Source of the DNA: Trochalopteron elliotii
Taxonomy: Eukaryota; Chordata; Aves; Passeriformes; Leiothrichidae
Assembly: GCA_024734555.1 (NCBI GenBank)
Contig: JANPWX010000075.1
Coordinates: 1,363,349-1,427,348 of the forward strand
Length of the DNA: 64,000 nt
Direction: 5' to 3'
Positions 47,055 through 58,543 of this stretch are shown piece by piece. The position numbers were made by a program, and so were the translations under genes. Under the pieces are notes generated by a model. It was not told the DNA's origin. It saw only the letters and a list, made by a program, of their open reading frames with translations, and made no database searches. Each line of letters opens with the position of its first letter. The stretch's first letter is position 1.

Positions 47055-47530
47055 TCTCACTCGCTTGCAAACTCATTTTCTCTGCAGGGCTGCGAACTTT
47101 GCTGCCCTCGGGCAGTCCTCATCCCCGGCCAGGAAGGACGGGGAGAAAGGGGGAAAAGGGAATGGGAAAAAAGCTCCTGGAGAACGGCACGAGGGTCTTC
47201 CCCTCCTCATCCTGTGGGCAGTGATAAATTTGGCAGCTGCTGCGGGGGCTGTTCTCGTGTGCGTGCGACCCTTCCTGCTTTCTCAGGCTGCGGCCCCCTC
47301 TGAAAGTGAGCGGAGGGGTGGAAACCTAATCCTGTGTGTGGGCGGGGAGCCCATCCCCGAGCGCTTTTGGAATGGCCGCTGGCCGGTTTTTCCCTCGGTC
47401 AATCCAAACGGGATGCTCGGCAGTGGGGGATGCTGTGTGGATGGATGCTCGTGGTCCCCATCAGGGATCCGCGCTGTGCCGAAAAGCAGAGAGAGCAGGG
47501 AGATGCTGAGGCTGTGCAGAGCAGCGAGCC
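47055..47530. promoter_or_regulatory. CpG-rich segment next to the minisatellite, candidate promoter
   Basis: Roughly two dozen CpGs by hand count lie in about 400 bp, in locally GC-rich sequence such as 'CTCGTGTGCGTGCGACC' and 'TCCCCGAGCGCTTTTGG'. A good polypyrimidine-AG acceptor-like sequence ('TTTTCTCTGCAG') occurs at about 47074-47085. A frame crossing the segment includes a hydrophobic stretch ('LLILWAVINLAAAAGAVLV') but resembles no protein I know and runs on into the LTR at 47563. I read this as a possible CpG island or GC-rich remnant; a transcribed unit is not established. Confidence 0.4.
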
Positions 47531-47562
47531 CTGCTTCTCCCAGCTCTCCTGAGCAGGAACCC

Positions 47563-48215
47563 TGTCCTGGTTTAGGGCAAATTTGGGAGGAAACCTCGGA
47601 ATGGAGTCCCTCTGGGAAGCAAACCCAAACGGCCCCACCCCCAGTCAGTCCGGGGAAAAAATCTCCTTAGAGAAAAGTGGAAAAAACCTATTTATTTAAC
47701 AAACAAAGTGCCCACAGGAATAAAAAAAATTGAATAATATGAAACAACAAAACTCTTGCTGTTTGAAGAGATGGCAAATTGAGAAAGTCCTTGCTGTGGG
47801 TAGCTCAGCTCTCCCAGTCTCTTATCAGTTCCTCCTGTGCTGGAAAATGCCATCCTGGGCCCTGCTGGGCCACAGGTGTGAGCTCCTGGTGCTCCTCTGG
47901 GTTTTCAGTCCACAGCAGGGCTGATCAGCTCCAACAAAAAGGAAAAAAAAAGCCAGTCCAGGAACTTCTCTGCCTCAGCTTGCCAAAACTAACTAAAAGC
48001 ACAGGGAAGCTCTGTCCTGCTGTCTGTCTGTGCTGCAGACAACACAGTCCAGGAGCAAAATGTGGAGGAGTCAGAGCAGCTTCTGAAAACAAACCCTGCA
48101 CTTCTCTTTTCGCCCCTTCACTCTCAGAACCAGTCTTAAAGGTGTAAAACTTAATATACAGCATAAACAGAACAGGCAATTGGGGATATAAGCACCACCA
48201 AGTCACCCCAGGACA
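47563..48215 (-). mobile_element. Solo LTR, family E, with perfect 5-bp target-site duplication
   Basis: This 653-bp LTR begins TGTCCTGG and ends CCAGGACA on the plus strand, a long inverted terminal match. AATAAA lies on the minus strand (TTTATT at 47691-47696), about 130 bp from the minus-strand 3' end, so the orientation is minus. The pentamer AACCC is present on both sides (47558-47562 and 48216-48220), a perfect 5-bp duplication typical of ERVL-like insertions. The internal order ('TTATTTAACAAACAAAGTGC', 'CTCCAACAAAAAGG', 'GTCTGTCTGTGCTGCAGAC') matches what I recall of a songbird LTR family. There is no retroviral coding sequence, so it is a solo LTR. Preserved ends suggest a relatively young insertion. 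Confidence 0.93.
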
Positions 48216-51200
48216 AACCCAACGTGCTCTGACCAAACAGCAGCAGGGGCCCGTTCTCAGAGGTGTCACCAGGCTGAGGCACCCCATGTCCTGGCAAATG
48301 ACACTTTCTCTGTTGTGAGGGTGGTGTGATGATATGCTGGTGCTCCCCACCTCCTCCTCCCCGCTGGCTGCAGCCAAGGGATGTGATGCCTCCAGCCAGC
48401 AGCATCATTTGGGATAAAAAACCCCCTTGTGGGGTCATCCCTGCAGGGTCCTGTGGTGTGCCCAGGAGACCACGGCTGCAGGCAGGTCTGGGTGCATGTG
48501 TCTCACAAAAGATAACCCTAAATCCACTCTTCTCTGAAGGCAGAGCCTCCCTTGAACAAATCCATGAAGATACTGAGGGGGGAACAGCTAGCTTTGCATG
48601 GAGTGTGGGAAATGCCTGGCTGGGAAGCTCTTGAGTTCAGTAGTGTGGTTGGAGCCACTTTGTTGTTTTCCAAAAATTAGATAAAATCTCAGATATTTTC
48701 CCAGAAAACTCTCTGTGTCTTCGCCCTCTCTGTGACAGGGGCTGCAGAGCAGAAATGCATTTGGAGGCCCTTGGGCTTTTCCCATGGAGCACTTGGCTTG
48801 TTAAAATATTTGACATCAGGGTTCTTTATTACCTGCAATAAAAAGCCTCTGCTAATCTTTAACGTGCAGTGTGTCAGAGAAAAAGGATTGCATTAAAAAC
48901 CTGTTTATGAGAGTGTTACTAAAACTTGTAAAAAGTAGTAAAAGTGAATGATGACTGAAAAAACTTCACTTTGTAACAGCAAAATGCTGCTGAGCCCCAG
49001 TGTAGTCCAGACCTGAACCCAAGGTGCAGTGCAAGGAGGAACCAGCACCTTTCTCCCTCTCCAGCTTTGATTTGCAGAGATTTCCAAGCCTGCTGCTTTG
49101 CTCCCCAGCAGTCTTAACTCAAAACTTCTTGTGTTGAAGAATGCAGCCTGTCTGGGGGCATGACTGGAGCTCCAGCACTGCCCTGTCCCTCTAGAACTTG
49201 GGTTCAGCATTTTATGACATCTTTCCCTCTTTTATGTAGTTTGGAGAGGTTTGAACGTTACAAAATCAGGTTTTCCTGCAGCATTTAGGTTTTTATAATG
49301 TTGTCTTTTAACACAATGCCTTAATGCCTTGTGGGTTTTGATATTTTCATGTTCTCCCCACTACAGGAGGGTGGAGCAGAGCCCTGGGCTGTGGTCCCAG
49401 GGTGAGATGGCAGTACCATACCTGCTCCTTCAATAACCTCATAAAAACATTTCAGTCCTCTAGAAGGATAATTTCATCCCAGTTTCTGTTCAAGACAAGG
49501 TCTGGGAGTGTCTGAGCTGTAATTGCATGGACATGCCTGTTCCCAGAGCTCAGCTATTGGATTTCAGACAAGTGAGAAGAACAGCATCAGGTGTCAATTT
49601 CTTTTTTTTTTCTGCTCTTTCTACTCCACAGACTATTTTTAATATTACTTTTATTGCACTGTAGATAAACAGCAAGTGGATGAGTTCCCATGAGAATCAG
49701 GGTCTATCCACCATTCACATCAATTTGGCCAAAGGGAAAATACAGTTGCACGAGAGACTTCAGTTCTTTTGGGCTGAAACTTCCCCTCTTTTTATGATTT
49801 CATTATATTTACCAAAGCTGCCTCACATTAAGCCACAAAGCTGGTGCTGCATCACCCCGTGGTTGGGGGAGGAATGGGAAAGGGTTTCAACAGCGTTGTT
49901 ACCCCAACTGACAGCAGCTCTCAGCAGGGCAGGGGGGTTGAAGGGGCTGCAGGACCCTCTTCTGACCTCCCCTGCATTATTCTATAGTGGGATCAATGTG
50001 TCCCTGCTTTCCCCAGTGCTTTGAACTGCAAGATGCTCTTTGAAGTGGTCCAAAGCAGCATATTTATGGTAGCATTGCTCTGACTTAGGCTGGGGAGATG
50101 CACCATGGCTCTGTGTCCCAGCAGCCCTGGAGGAAAAGCTCCAGGGCATGTGTTGTGCTGCCTCATCCCCATCTGGGAGGGAAATTCCAGCTGCCTCAGA
50201 TGCTTGTACAGGACAGGGATGTTGTTTGCCTTGTTGGCCTGGGTGTGACTTGGGCACTCTTAGTCTGGTCATGAATTCAACAGATCAACTGGAGATGTGC
50301 TGGCCCGGTCAGTGTGTGGTGAATTCCAGAAGGTCCCAGGTGGATACACTCTGGGAAAGTGGGTTTTGAGGGACAGATGCTGTTGAGTGCTGGGACTGTG
50401 TGTGCTGGGGCAGGGAGACTGAGCATGAGGTCAGCCATAGGAAGTGTGTGACCCACAGGAAACCTCCATCCGTGTGTGATGCTGATGAATTTGGTGACAG
50501 AGCCAGCAAGCAGCAGTGTAGGGAGTGGGAAGATGTGGGAAAGAGCTGGTGGATGCAAAAGGCAGCAGAGAGCTGGAGAATCTTCTGCAGCTGCAGTCAG
50601 GATGATGTGTGGAGGTGGGGCTGGTGCCATCTGGGGAGATGGGTGATGTCAGAGAGACACAGAGGGGACCCTACTTTATGCTACATCCACCCCTGGCAGT
50701 TACAGCATTAGATCTGGAAGAATTTCTTGCTTTTCATGCTGGAAGCTGAGACCTCAGAGCAAGGACCCTGCCAGATGAAGCCTGGAGAGAAAAATTCTTT
50801 TCTGTGGTCGCATTTTTGAGAAGCCAAAAGTCAGAGGGTGGTTCTTCAAAGGCAGGCCCTGCTCTGCAGATGGGCTGCCTCCCTCACACTAGCATCTCTC
50901 TCTGGTGAGCACAGACCAGGCTGGAGCTGCTCAGATCTGAGCTGGAAGTCATATATGAAGCAGCTGTAGGAAATCTGTAGGTGGAGGGTTGGAAGTGGAG
51001 CTGGGATCAATGTGAGGGTGTTCATACAGCATTTAGGGCAGGCTGTGGAGGATGAGACTTTGGTCTGGGGAGCCCCAGCAGGGCTCGGGGGGGGGTGTTG
51101 CTCCTCCCCTGTGTCCCTGGTGGGGGTGGCACAGCCCCTGGTCTCCGAGGGATCAGTGGTTTATCACTGGGGCACCTTTTAATGTGATGGCAGCACTGGA

Positions 51201-51503
51201 ATCACAGTGTTGTGTGACCCCGAGGTCACAGGGCTGCTCAGACCTGTGTCCTCTGAGCCTGCTTCCAGCTCCTGGCTTGGCCAGTGTGTCACCCTTCCAC
51301 GTGCCCCAGGGGTGACACACGGGCTGGTCTCCTCCCTGGGCACTGCCCTGCTCCAAGCTGTGTGCAGGAGCTAAAACCCCACGGGTGAGCAGAGCCATGA
51401 ACCTGCTCAGCAGGAAATGCAGCCTCCTCATGTCACTGAAACCTGCTCCCCACCTCTTGGCCTGAGGCTAGGGCTGGGCCAGGGGGGATAAATAGATACT
51501 GCT
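48216..51503. other. Unique sequence, no gene recognised
   Basis: About 3.3 kb without a recognised gene or mobile element; there is a T run at about 49602-49611. A G run occurs near 51081-51091. Confidence 0.45.
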
Positions 51504-51595
51504 ATTATATATATATAATATATATATAAAATTATAAAATTCAATGTATATATAAAATATAATTCTAAATATATTAAAAAATATTTAAGTAAATA
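51504..51595. repeat. AT-rich repeat (TATATA-type)
   Basis: About 90 bp consist of TATATA runs passing into ATAAAATTATAAAAT-like sequence. It is low complexity, with no mobile element recognised. Confidence 0.9.
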
Positions 51596-52188
51596 GTGCT
51601 GTCAGGGAGGAAGTCAGAAGATGAGATGGGAGCAGTCTTGGTGCTCCTGGAGGGTGGTAAGACCTCTCACAGGAGGAGTTTCTGAATGTGTCTCTAACTG
51701 CAGCATGGTACCTTGCATGCTTTGTGGGGAAGGAACAGAGGGGAGGGAAGGATCAGAGGGAACAGAGGGAAGGATCCTGCATTTGAGGATGCTCCTCCTT
51801 ATCCTCTCCAGAGGCAGGAGCTGGTGGCACTGGACTGTGCTCTCCATGTGTGTGCCCGAGTACCTGTGCTCCCCTTTCAGCACAGCAGGGCCAGCCTGCC
51901 CCACCAGAGACTCCGGGTCTCTGTGTCTCCCCATTCTCCGTGCCCTGCGTGGGCTGAGTCGCCATCTCCTGGCTGTAAACCCGGCAGAAGGTTTGTTCTC
52001 ACACCTTGCAGCCTCTCCTTTTTTGTTTTCTTGCTGCTCTCTCCAGCTGGGAGGTGCTTAAAGGCTGTGGTGCCTCGCTGATCTGTCACAGAGGGGAGCA
52101 GATTTCCCCCTTCGTGCCTCAGTTAAATATGGGATTTGCATCCTGCAGCAGGGCAGAGGGTTGGTACCCCCTGATGCCTTGGGAAGGC
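51596..52188. other. Unique sequence, no gene recognised
   Basis: No exon or repeat is recognised; there is a small purine-rich GGGAAGGATCAGAGGGAACA-type direct repeat near 51745-51775. Confidence 0.4.
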
Positions 52189-52729
52189 TGAAACAGAGAC
52201 TGGACAGAGCTAAGAGAATAAGGTAGATATTTATTAAAAGGCCTTTAAGGACACACCTTGGGCAGGACAAGAGCTTGGCCAGGGCTACACACAAGGTGGA
52301 CCCAAAATGGTCACAAAATGGACAAACAGTCACGAGGTCTCCCACTTTTATAAGTTTTGGTGCATTTGCATCTTGGGGTTTAATTGTCCAATTCCAGCTT
52401 CAGATTATGAAGTCCCATCCTTCTTGTTTCTCCCTTCAGCCCACCTTTGTTTGTGTCTTTGGGCCTGAAAGTTGTCCTTGGTGTGCAGCAGGAAAAGGAT
52501 TTGTTTTGTCTCCCTACTCTGTGACTTATTATATTAGCACTTAATTATATATTTTGTATGTTATTTTATATGTATATAACATATATAATATAAACACTAT
52601 ATATGTTATGTATTTTATATATATGTTATATATATAACATATTATATTAGCACTTAATATGAGGCTCAGAACTACACCCTTAGGCAGCACAGAATCTGAA
52701 AAACATGAAAGCTGAAACTTAAGGCATCA
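52189..52729 (-). mobile_element. Solo LTR, family B copy 3, with AT-rich insert
   Basis: This inverted copy of the LTRs at 17856 and 29506 reads on the minus strand from 'TGATGCCTTAAGTTTCAGC' (plus-strand end at 52729) to 'CCAGTCTCTGTTTCA' (plus-strand start at 52189), with AATAAA (TTTATT at 52230-52235) near its 3' end. Relative to copy 2 it contains an extra AT-rich block of roughly 110 bp (see 52528-52658). No matching flanking 5-mers are seen (AAGGC against CCCCA). A frame within it has the same reading as one in copy 2, as expected for homologous LTRs, and is not a gene. Confidence 0.88.
52528..52658. repeat. AT-rich block between 18-bp direct repeats, inside LTR B
   Basis: 'ATTATATTAGCACTTAAT' occurs at 52528-52545 and again, identically, at 52641-52658. 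The 95 bp between them are AT-rich and largely self-complementary (ATATATAAC/GTTATATAT type). The block is absent from the other two copies of this LTR. It could be a tandem duplication followed by AT expansion, or an insertion with a long target duplication. Confidence 0.9.
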
Positions 52730-55278
52730 CCCCAAACATTCCCTGGCAGGAATTTATGGCACCTGCTGGGAGCTCCCCACCGTGGTGTCCTCCCTCAGGG
52801 GCCTCCTGGCATCTGCTGAGAGGGACCAGCAGCACACAGGGCCGAGGTGGAGCTGAATGCATCCTTTGACACCGAGAACCAGACCGAAACTATGTCAACG
52901 GAGAGAGCCAGGGAGGATTTTCCTGTTTTTCCTGTTGGAAGCTTTGAACTGTGTCCTGCAGGGTCAGCGCACGGGGAGACACCTTGGGCTGGGATGGGGA
53001 GGGTCTGAAATCCTAGACCCTGGGAAAAGGGAGACCAGTTTGCCTGGGAGAGCCCTGAGAGCCCATCCATCTCCAGGGCATTAGCCAGGAAGAAGAATTT
53101 AGGGGCAACTAGTGACCCATGATTTATTCCAAAAGCTGCATCTACCCTACGTGCAATGCCATTTTGGCTGGTTCAGCTGCCATAGGTAAGAGTGTGGTTT
53201 GGAAAGAAAACTTTGAATGCCCCAAAGTCTTGGGCATCTCCACACTCTGGTCTAACTTGAAGGGGACCCCTGGGTTGCAACCCAGCTCTGGGTTTGGGAG
53301 TCCCACATGGATGTTCTGGGATGTGCTCTGAGGTGCTCTCTCCCCACACCAGGCAGGTGGCCCCAAGGCAAATGAAGGTACAGCTGAGTCTGTAGGGGCA
53401 GATTTTTGGGGTGGAGGGGGTTTCCCAAGGCTCAGCGATCCATTCTCCTGCTCTTGTACAGAGGCCAGCACAGGACCTCAAATCTCCCAGCTCTCAGTCC
53501 TGTCCACAAGTGGGTAAAAGCTGCTGGGGAGGGTGAAAGCCCAGCTCAGGACAAACAGGCACAGCCTTGGGGTGGCTTATTTCACTGATGCAGTCCCCCC
53601 TGCTGCAAGGGCTGCACTCTGAGTTTATTGCTGCATAAACCATAAAGATACAAAAGCTGATAGCACAGGACTTTCTCCTGGTGTAGAAAGGTGTTTTAGG
53701 CTGTGGTTTGTTGCTCTGCAGGTGGAGCAAGGGGCAGGTCATACCTGCAGGGCTTCTCCATAATCCCCAGCTTCAAAGGAGAAGCTGGGGAGCAGTCCTG
53801 GGTGGTTAAATCAGCTCTGCTAGAGATGCTGGGCGCTGGGCCAGCAGCAGGTCTCCCGCCACCAAAAATGTGTGTGCAAAAGAAATGCTGTTTTGGTGTC
53901 TCTGAGTGTCTCAGGATTCTGCTGACACAGATGAGTCAGTCCAGGCTTGTGGCTTTCTCCATCCAGCACTTACAGAGACACCAATTCTCCCCTGGGTGGG
54001 TTTTCCCGGCCACCCTTTGCCCAGTCTGGTTGTCGCTGCAGCAAACGGATTTATTGGTGTCAGGTTTCGAGTTTTAGTGTGGCCCAATGGAAATCCCCGT
54101 CAGGTTTAAGCTGGAGCACCGGAGTGATTTTTATTCTTCTGCTGACATCTAGTGTGTGAAAACCTGCAGCACAGTGTACTCGGTGGGTTGGGAAATCTGG
54201 ATATGGGGAAAACCAGGGCTGTTTCTTGCCATAATCATGGCCAAGCAGATACCAGCATCTTCCTCCAGTGGGAGGCTCAGTGACCACCAGCAAGGGGGGA
54301 TCCTGCTGCTAGCTGGTATTTTCAGGTAGAGCTGCTGAGAATTAATCCTAACCAGAGCAGGAGGACAAATTAGAAGTGTATTGCCATCCAAGGCTCTTGC
54401 TTTGAGGCACTGTGTGCAGTGGGTGGTGAGTGTGTCACTGGAAAGGAGCTTCTGTGTCATGACAGAGATGTGTCCTTTGCTCAGGGGTGGGACGGCAGCT
54501 TATCCAGTGCTGGATAAGACAAGACCACACAAGACCTTGTGATCTCTCTGTGAGGCTTTGAGAATTCTCTGTGATTTCATTTCTTACTGATTTTTCAGTT
54601 CCCACAATCCAGGAGGCTCAGTGCTGTGCAGCTGTGCTGGATGGGGAGAACAGGGGGAAAGGAAAGTGGAGCTGTGACTCCTTGGGTTTGGCTTTCTCCC
54701 TCTTATTCTGCTTCTGGCCTGGTTTCCAAAGGTTATCTCAGGTCAACGAGTTCTCCTGTTAAAATAACTACCTTTTAATGTCTGGTGGTAAATGAGGTTT
54801 ATTAATGTCAGCAAATATCCCAGCTTGGTATTCCTGCTATCTCCATACAGAGAATTTTGGGATCTGCAGCTTGCTGATGGTGCCCTGGAGATGGGATGGG
54901 GAACTGTGGCTCCATCTCCTGATGCTGCACATGAAGGGCACAGGGTAACCTGTGGAGGTGACACTGCCTGCCCTTAGCACTGCCCCAGCACATTTCCCTC
55001 CCTGGTGGTTTAATTTTTTTTTTTCATTTGCTTGTGTTTCTCCTCTGTTGTGACAGGAGCCCAGCTTTCAGCCTGCAGGGCTGATCAAAGTCACCACTTT
55101 ATATAAATACAGCTATAAATAGAATAAAATTACCACTTTACCACCCTTTATCACCCCTCCAGCATTCCACTTGCTGGTCAGGAGCACCCAGAATGACCCA
55201 AACTCAGGCTGGAGGTGGAAGCTTTGCACATCCCAAAGTATCATCACGGAGGGAGTGGACCTGCCCCGTGTCCTGACT
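52730..55278. other. Unique sequence, no gene recognised
   Basis: About 2.5 kb without a recognised exon or mobile element. A consensus 5' splice donor (GTAAGAGTG) occurs at about 53186 with no identifiable exon before it. The stretch 54000-54170 has more CpG and looks compositionally distinct, but nothing specific can be named. There is a T run near 55013-55024. Confidence 0.45.
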
Positions 55279-55342
55279 GGTCTTGTCCCTATGGCAGGGT
55301 CATCCAGTGGGGTCTTGTCCCTATGGCAGGGTCATCCAGTGG
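55279..55342 (+). repeat. 32-bp perfect tandem duplication
   Basis: The unit starting 'GGTCTTGTCCCTATGGCAGG' is present twice head to tail (55279-55310 and 55311-55342) with no difference that I can see. Perfect identity suggests a recent event or length polymorphism. Confidence 0.95.
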
Positions 55343-58103
55343 GGCTCCTGCCCCATATGAGAGTTCTGGTCCCTCCTTCCAGCCTGGTAAATCCTCCTGA
55401 CACTGTTTAAGGCACATCTGGTGGCTTCAGGGCTCTGCTGTGTCACCTCACAGGATGGAGCCAAGCAAATGCTCCCCTGTCCTCAAGTGTAAAATGAGCC
55501 TTAAGGTACAAAGTGCTGTGGGAAATCTCATGCTGCAGCTTTTACACTGCTGTTCATAGAGCTTTATTTTGTACAAAACCTCTCAAACCTTGCCAGAAGT
55601 CAAGGTTTATTTCCCCATCCTGAGGGTATTTAATCCTCATCCCATTAACTTTGATTTTCATGTGCAATTGCTGAGGAGAGAAAACAACCAAAACATTTTG
55701 TATTAGGGAACAGATCAGACATAAATTTATCCTGAAGCCATCCAAGATGCTTATCAGCATGTTCTTCTCTCTTCCCCAGCTGCATGAGCTTGCAGAAAAA
55801 CTGGTTTTGCTTGGCTTTGGCTTTCTGAAAGGAGAAATGATTGCTGGAGAAATTCCTTGGGTAACACATCCCTGCTTGATGGTTTGAGGTGGGATCAAAT
55901 TGAGGTACCCTGAGCAATGGAAGGACTTGGATCTTGAAAATGAGAGAGATATTTTTTCCCAACAGTTTATTCAGAAAAGTGACCTCTGAATGAAGTGTAA
56001 CTTACTTCTGCAGTTAAAACCATCTGCTTCTTGCTTTCAGCCACAACCAGGCCAGGTTTATAAAATCAAAAAAGAGGTGTTAAGTGTGATCATCGAGCCA
56101 AATCTCACACTCCCCCTCAGACTCTGCTGAGGCTGTACCCAGGCACAGGCTGTCTGGAGGCAGAGCACAGCAGGGCATTCCACCAGCCCAATTCTCAACT
56201 TTGCTCTGAGTAATGGGTGAAAACCAGCTCTGGTAAAATCACTGTTCTGCAAAGTTGGAATGAACTCTGCTTCAAAATGGCTGGAAAACCAAACTTCTGC
56301 CTAAAGGAGCATTTGCCAAATATTATGCCAGCAAAAAATAATAGGAAAGGGCAGTTATTTCTTTCCCATTTTGGTACTTTCCATCCACTATTCCCACTAC
56401 ATGGATGAGGTTAGACAGGAGAAAATGCCCCCACTGTACACACAGAGAGGTGAAAGGCTTGGGGGGGAAATTGGACTGTGGTGTTTATAAACAGCTCAGT
56501 GCTGTCACCAAGTGGAAAAAGCAAATCCCAGAAAATTGCACATGAGCCAGGCTGGAACTCACCAGTACAGCATTACCTTTCTGTATGGTAAGGCCATCAC
56601 TTTGGATTTGCAACATCACACTGGCTGCTGTGACAGCAAGCATACCAGGCCAGCAAATTCATGGAATTTTTTTTTTCTTTGATTTGCTAAAGGTGGAATT
56701 TTCCAGAAGTCCTGATAAAACTTCCCTGGAGAACGTGTTTCAAATCCAGGAGGGGCTTTCTTGTCAGGCCCAGAGAGAATGAGAAACAGCCAGATAAGAA
56801 GGGCATGAACCCACAGTGTGAGCAACAAAGACCAAACCCCCAGCCCATCTCCCCCCAGACAAGATGCATGAACTTAGCATCCTGGTGAGTCCCCCAAGAG
56901 CAGGGTCAGGCTGGGAGCTAACTCTGTTTTATCTCCTGCTGTATAACTCCAGGTCTCCTCTTGACAGGGAATGGGAGAACCGTGGTGATTACAAGATGTT
57001 TGCAGAGCTGCCAGCATCGTTTCTTGCCCCTCTTTAGTGACGGGTTGTGATGAGGCATTAGCAGGTTGTGCCATGATCAAAGGCAGAGGGGAGGAATTCC
57101 CTGTACCAAGAGGGATGCTGGGTCTCACTCCAGTGCCACCTCAGAGCAGAGGGCAAGGAAGAACGAGGTTTTCTGCTTCCCCACTTTGATTTAGTCCTGG
57201 TCTTTCTTCACAGTGATAAACAGCAGCAGTCAGCCCATGGTGATTTAGTATGTGGAAATCCTGAGCTTTATCCGTGTCCCTATCCCGGCTCCTTTTAAGT
57301 CTCCAGTAGAAATCTCAGCAAGATAAAAAACTGTCTGAGTTTGTATCCACCCAGGGCAACGTGGCTGGGATCCCAGCAGTGTATAATATAATATATTATC
57401 AGTATAATAATCCCAGGAGGGTATAAATGTCACCCCATTTGTCTCAGCAAAAGCAAAAATACCAAATACCAGCAGTAATGAAGGGAAGGGCTTGTGCTGC
57501 CTGGGATCAGTGTTGGGAAGTGCTTTGCACCCCAAATGTCAGCAGGGATGGGACTCAAGCACCAATCCTGTGGTGGTTTAGGATGCTGAGGCGGCCTCTC
57601 CCAGTTTCAGGCAGGAATAATTCCTCATTTAAATGAGAGTTGAGGCAGCCATGCACAGCAGCCCCGATGCCTGTAGGCGGCACGAGAGTGTGTCTGATCC
57701 GGGCTGGACAGGCAGCCCTGAGCTGTCTGCAGCTGTGCAGGATAAAATAAATGCCACCTGCACATCCCAGCATCGTGAACACCCTTCTGGTGTCACTCCC
57801 CCGCACCATCCCTGTAGTGGCTGTGGGCTGGAGGGTGCAGGGGTGCAGGGCAGAGCCCCAGGTTGTGCCCCAAAAGGCTGATGTGGGGCTGCCCAGGGTG
57901 AAGCTGGGATCAGGCCCCACATCTGCAGGTGCTCACCGAATCCTCCCTTTGGGTGGAACCTCTGCAGCCCTGGCCAGCAATTTCTCACCCTCTGGACAAC
58001 ACACGGAGCTGTTCCTGCACAGCCAGGGTCCACTGTCCCAGTCCCCACACAGAGAGAGTGGCAGCTACTGTGAGAAATGGGTTTGTAGAGGGTTCTCAAA
58101 GCC
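55343..58103. other. Unique sequence, no gene recognised
   Basis: About 2.8 kb without a recognised gene. It includes a T run near 56669-56679 and a small AT repeat near 57380-57412. Several overlapping frames of about 80-156 codons lie in 57550-58110 on both strands, a pattern of GC-richer non-coding DNA; none is recognisable. Confidence 0.42.
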
Positions 58104-58543
58104 TGACTGAAAGCTCACACAGTCTTGTCCATCTGTGTGCAAACTCTGAGATAAGAAATGCTGACTGAGAAAGTCCATGGGATAGAGAAGACGTTCCTGA
58201 GAGAGAAATTGAACTAGAAACAAGTTTCAAATGATGGCCTTGCAAACAGACCAGATATTCTGGAGAAATAGAACTATGAAAGATGTATTGTAGCAAGACC
58301 CATGTGGGGTATTTTTAGATGCTTGGCTTAGAAGCATTAGCAGCATTGTGTGGCAAAAGCTGATAGGCCAAAAAACACTCATAATGTATTGAATTAGGAA
58401 ATAGTTTGGCTTCTGATTGTGATGGTGTGAATTATAACACCTGTACCATCTCACCCTTCTCATGAGACTGAAAATGGAATAAAATCTCTTAAAATGCGTC
58501 TCAGGAGCCCCATCTCTGGCTCAGAAAAAGGGTTTTTCTGACA
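58104..58543 (+). mobile_element. Probable solo LTR, family F
   Basis: The segment starts near 'TGACTGAAAGCTCACACAG' and ends near 'GGGTTTTTCTGACA'. AATAAA lies at 58478-58483, about 60 bp from the proposed 3' end. Internal phrases such as 'GCATTGTGTGGCAAAAGC', 'GAATTATAACACCTGTACC' and 'GCGTCTCAGGAGCCCC' match my memory of a repeated songbird LTR. Boundaries are not confirmed by a target duplication: AAGCC on the left and AAGCT overlapping the right end agree at four of five positions. There is no second copy in the window. Confidence 0.5.

Noticed and set aside
45601..47224. Frames rich in tryptophan, phenylalanine, glycine and asparagine repeats
   Set aside because: They are translations of the GGGAATTTT-type minisatellite; 111 bp is a multiple of three, which keeps frames open by chance.
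46966..47670. 234-codon plus-strand frame with a possible membrane segment
   Set aside because: It starts inside the G-rich minisatellite, crosses the CpG-rich segment and ends inside the family E LTR, which inserted at 47563. A frame spanning three unrelated sequence types is not a conserved gene. The hydrophobic stretch is explained by GC-rich chance sequence.
52172..52190. 'TGATGCCTT' just outside the inverted family B LTR, equal to that family's own 5' start
   Set aside because: It might have been a head-to-head fragment, but only nine bases match and the following sequence does not continue the LTR. Chance is the simpler explanation.
58340..58362. 'AGCAGCATTGTGTGGC' resembling the start of the miR-103/107 family
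   Set aside because: It matches only the first eleven bases of the mature microRNA, has no hairpin partner and lies inside a probable LTR.
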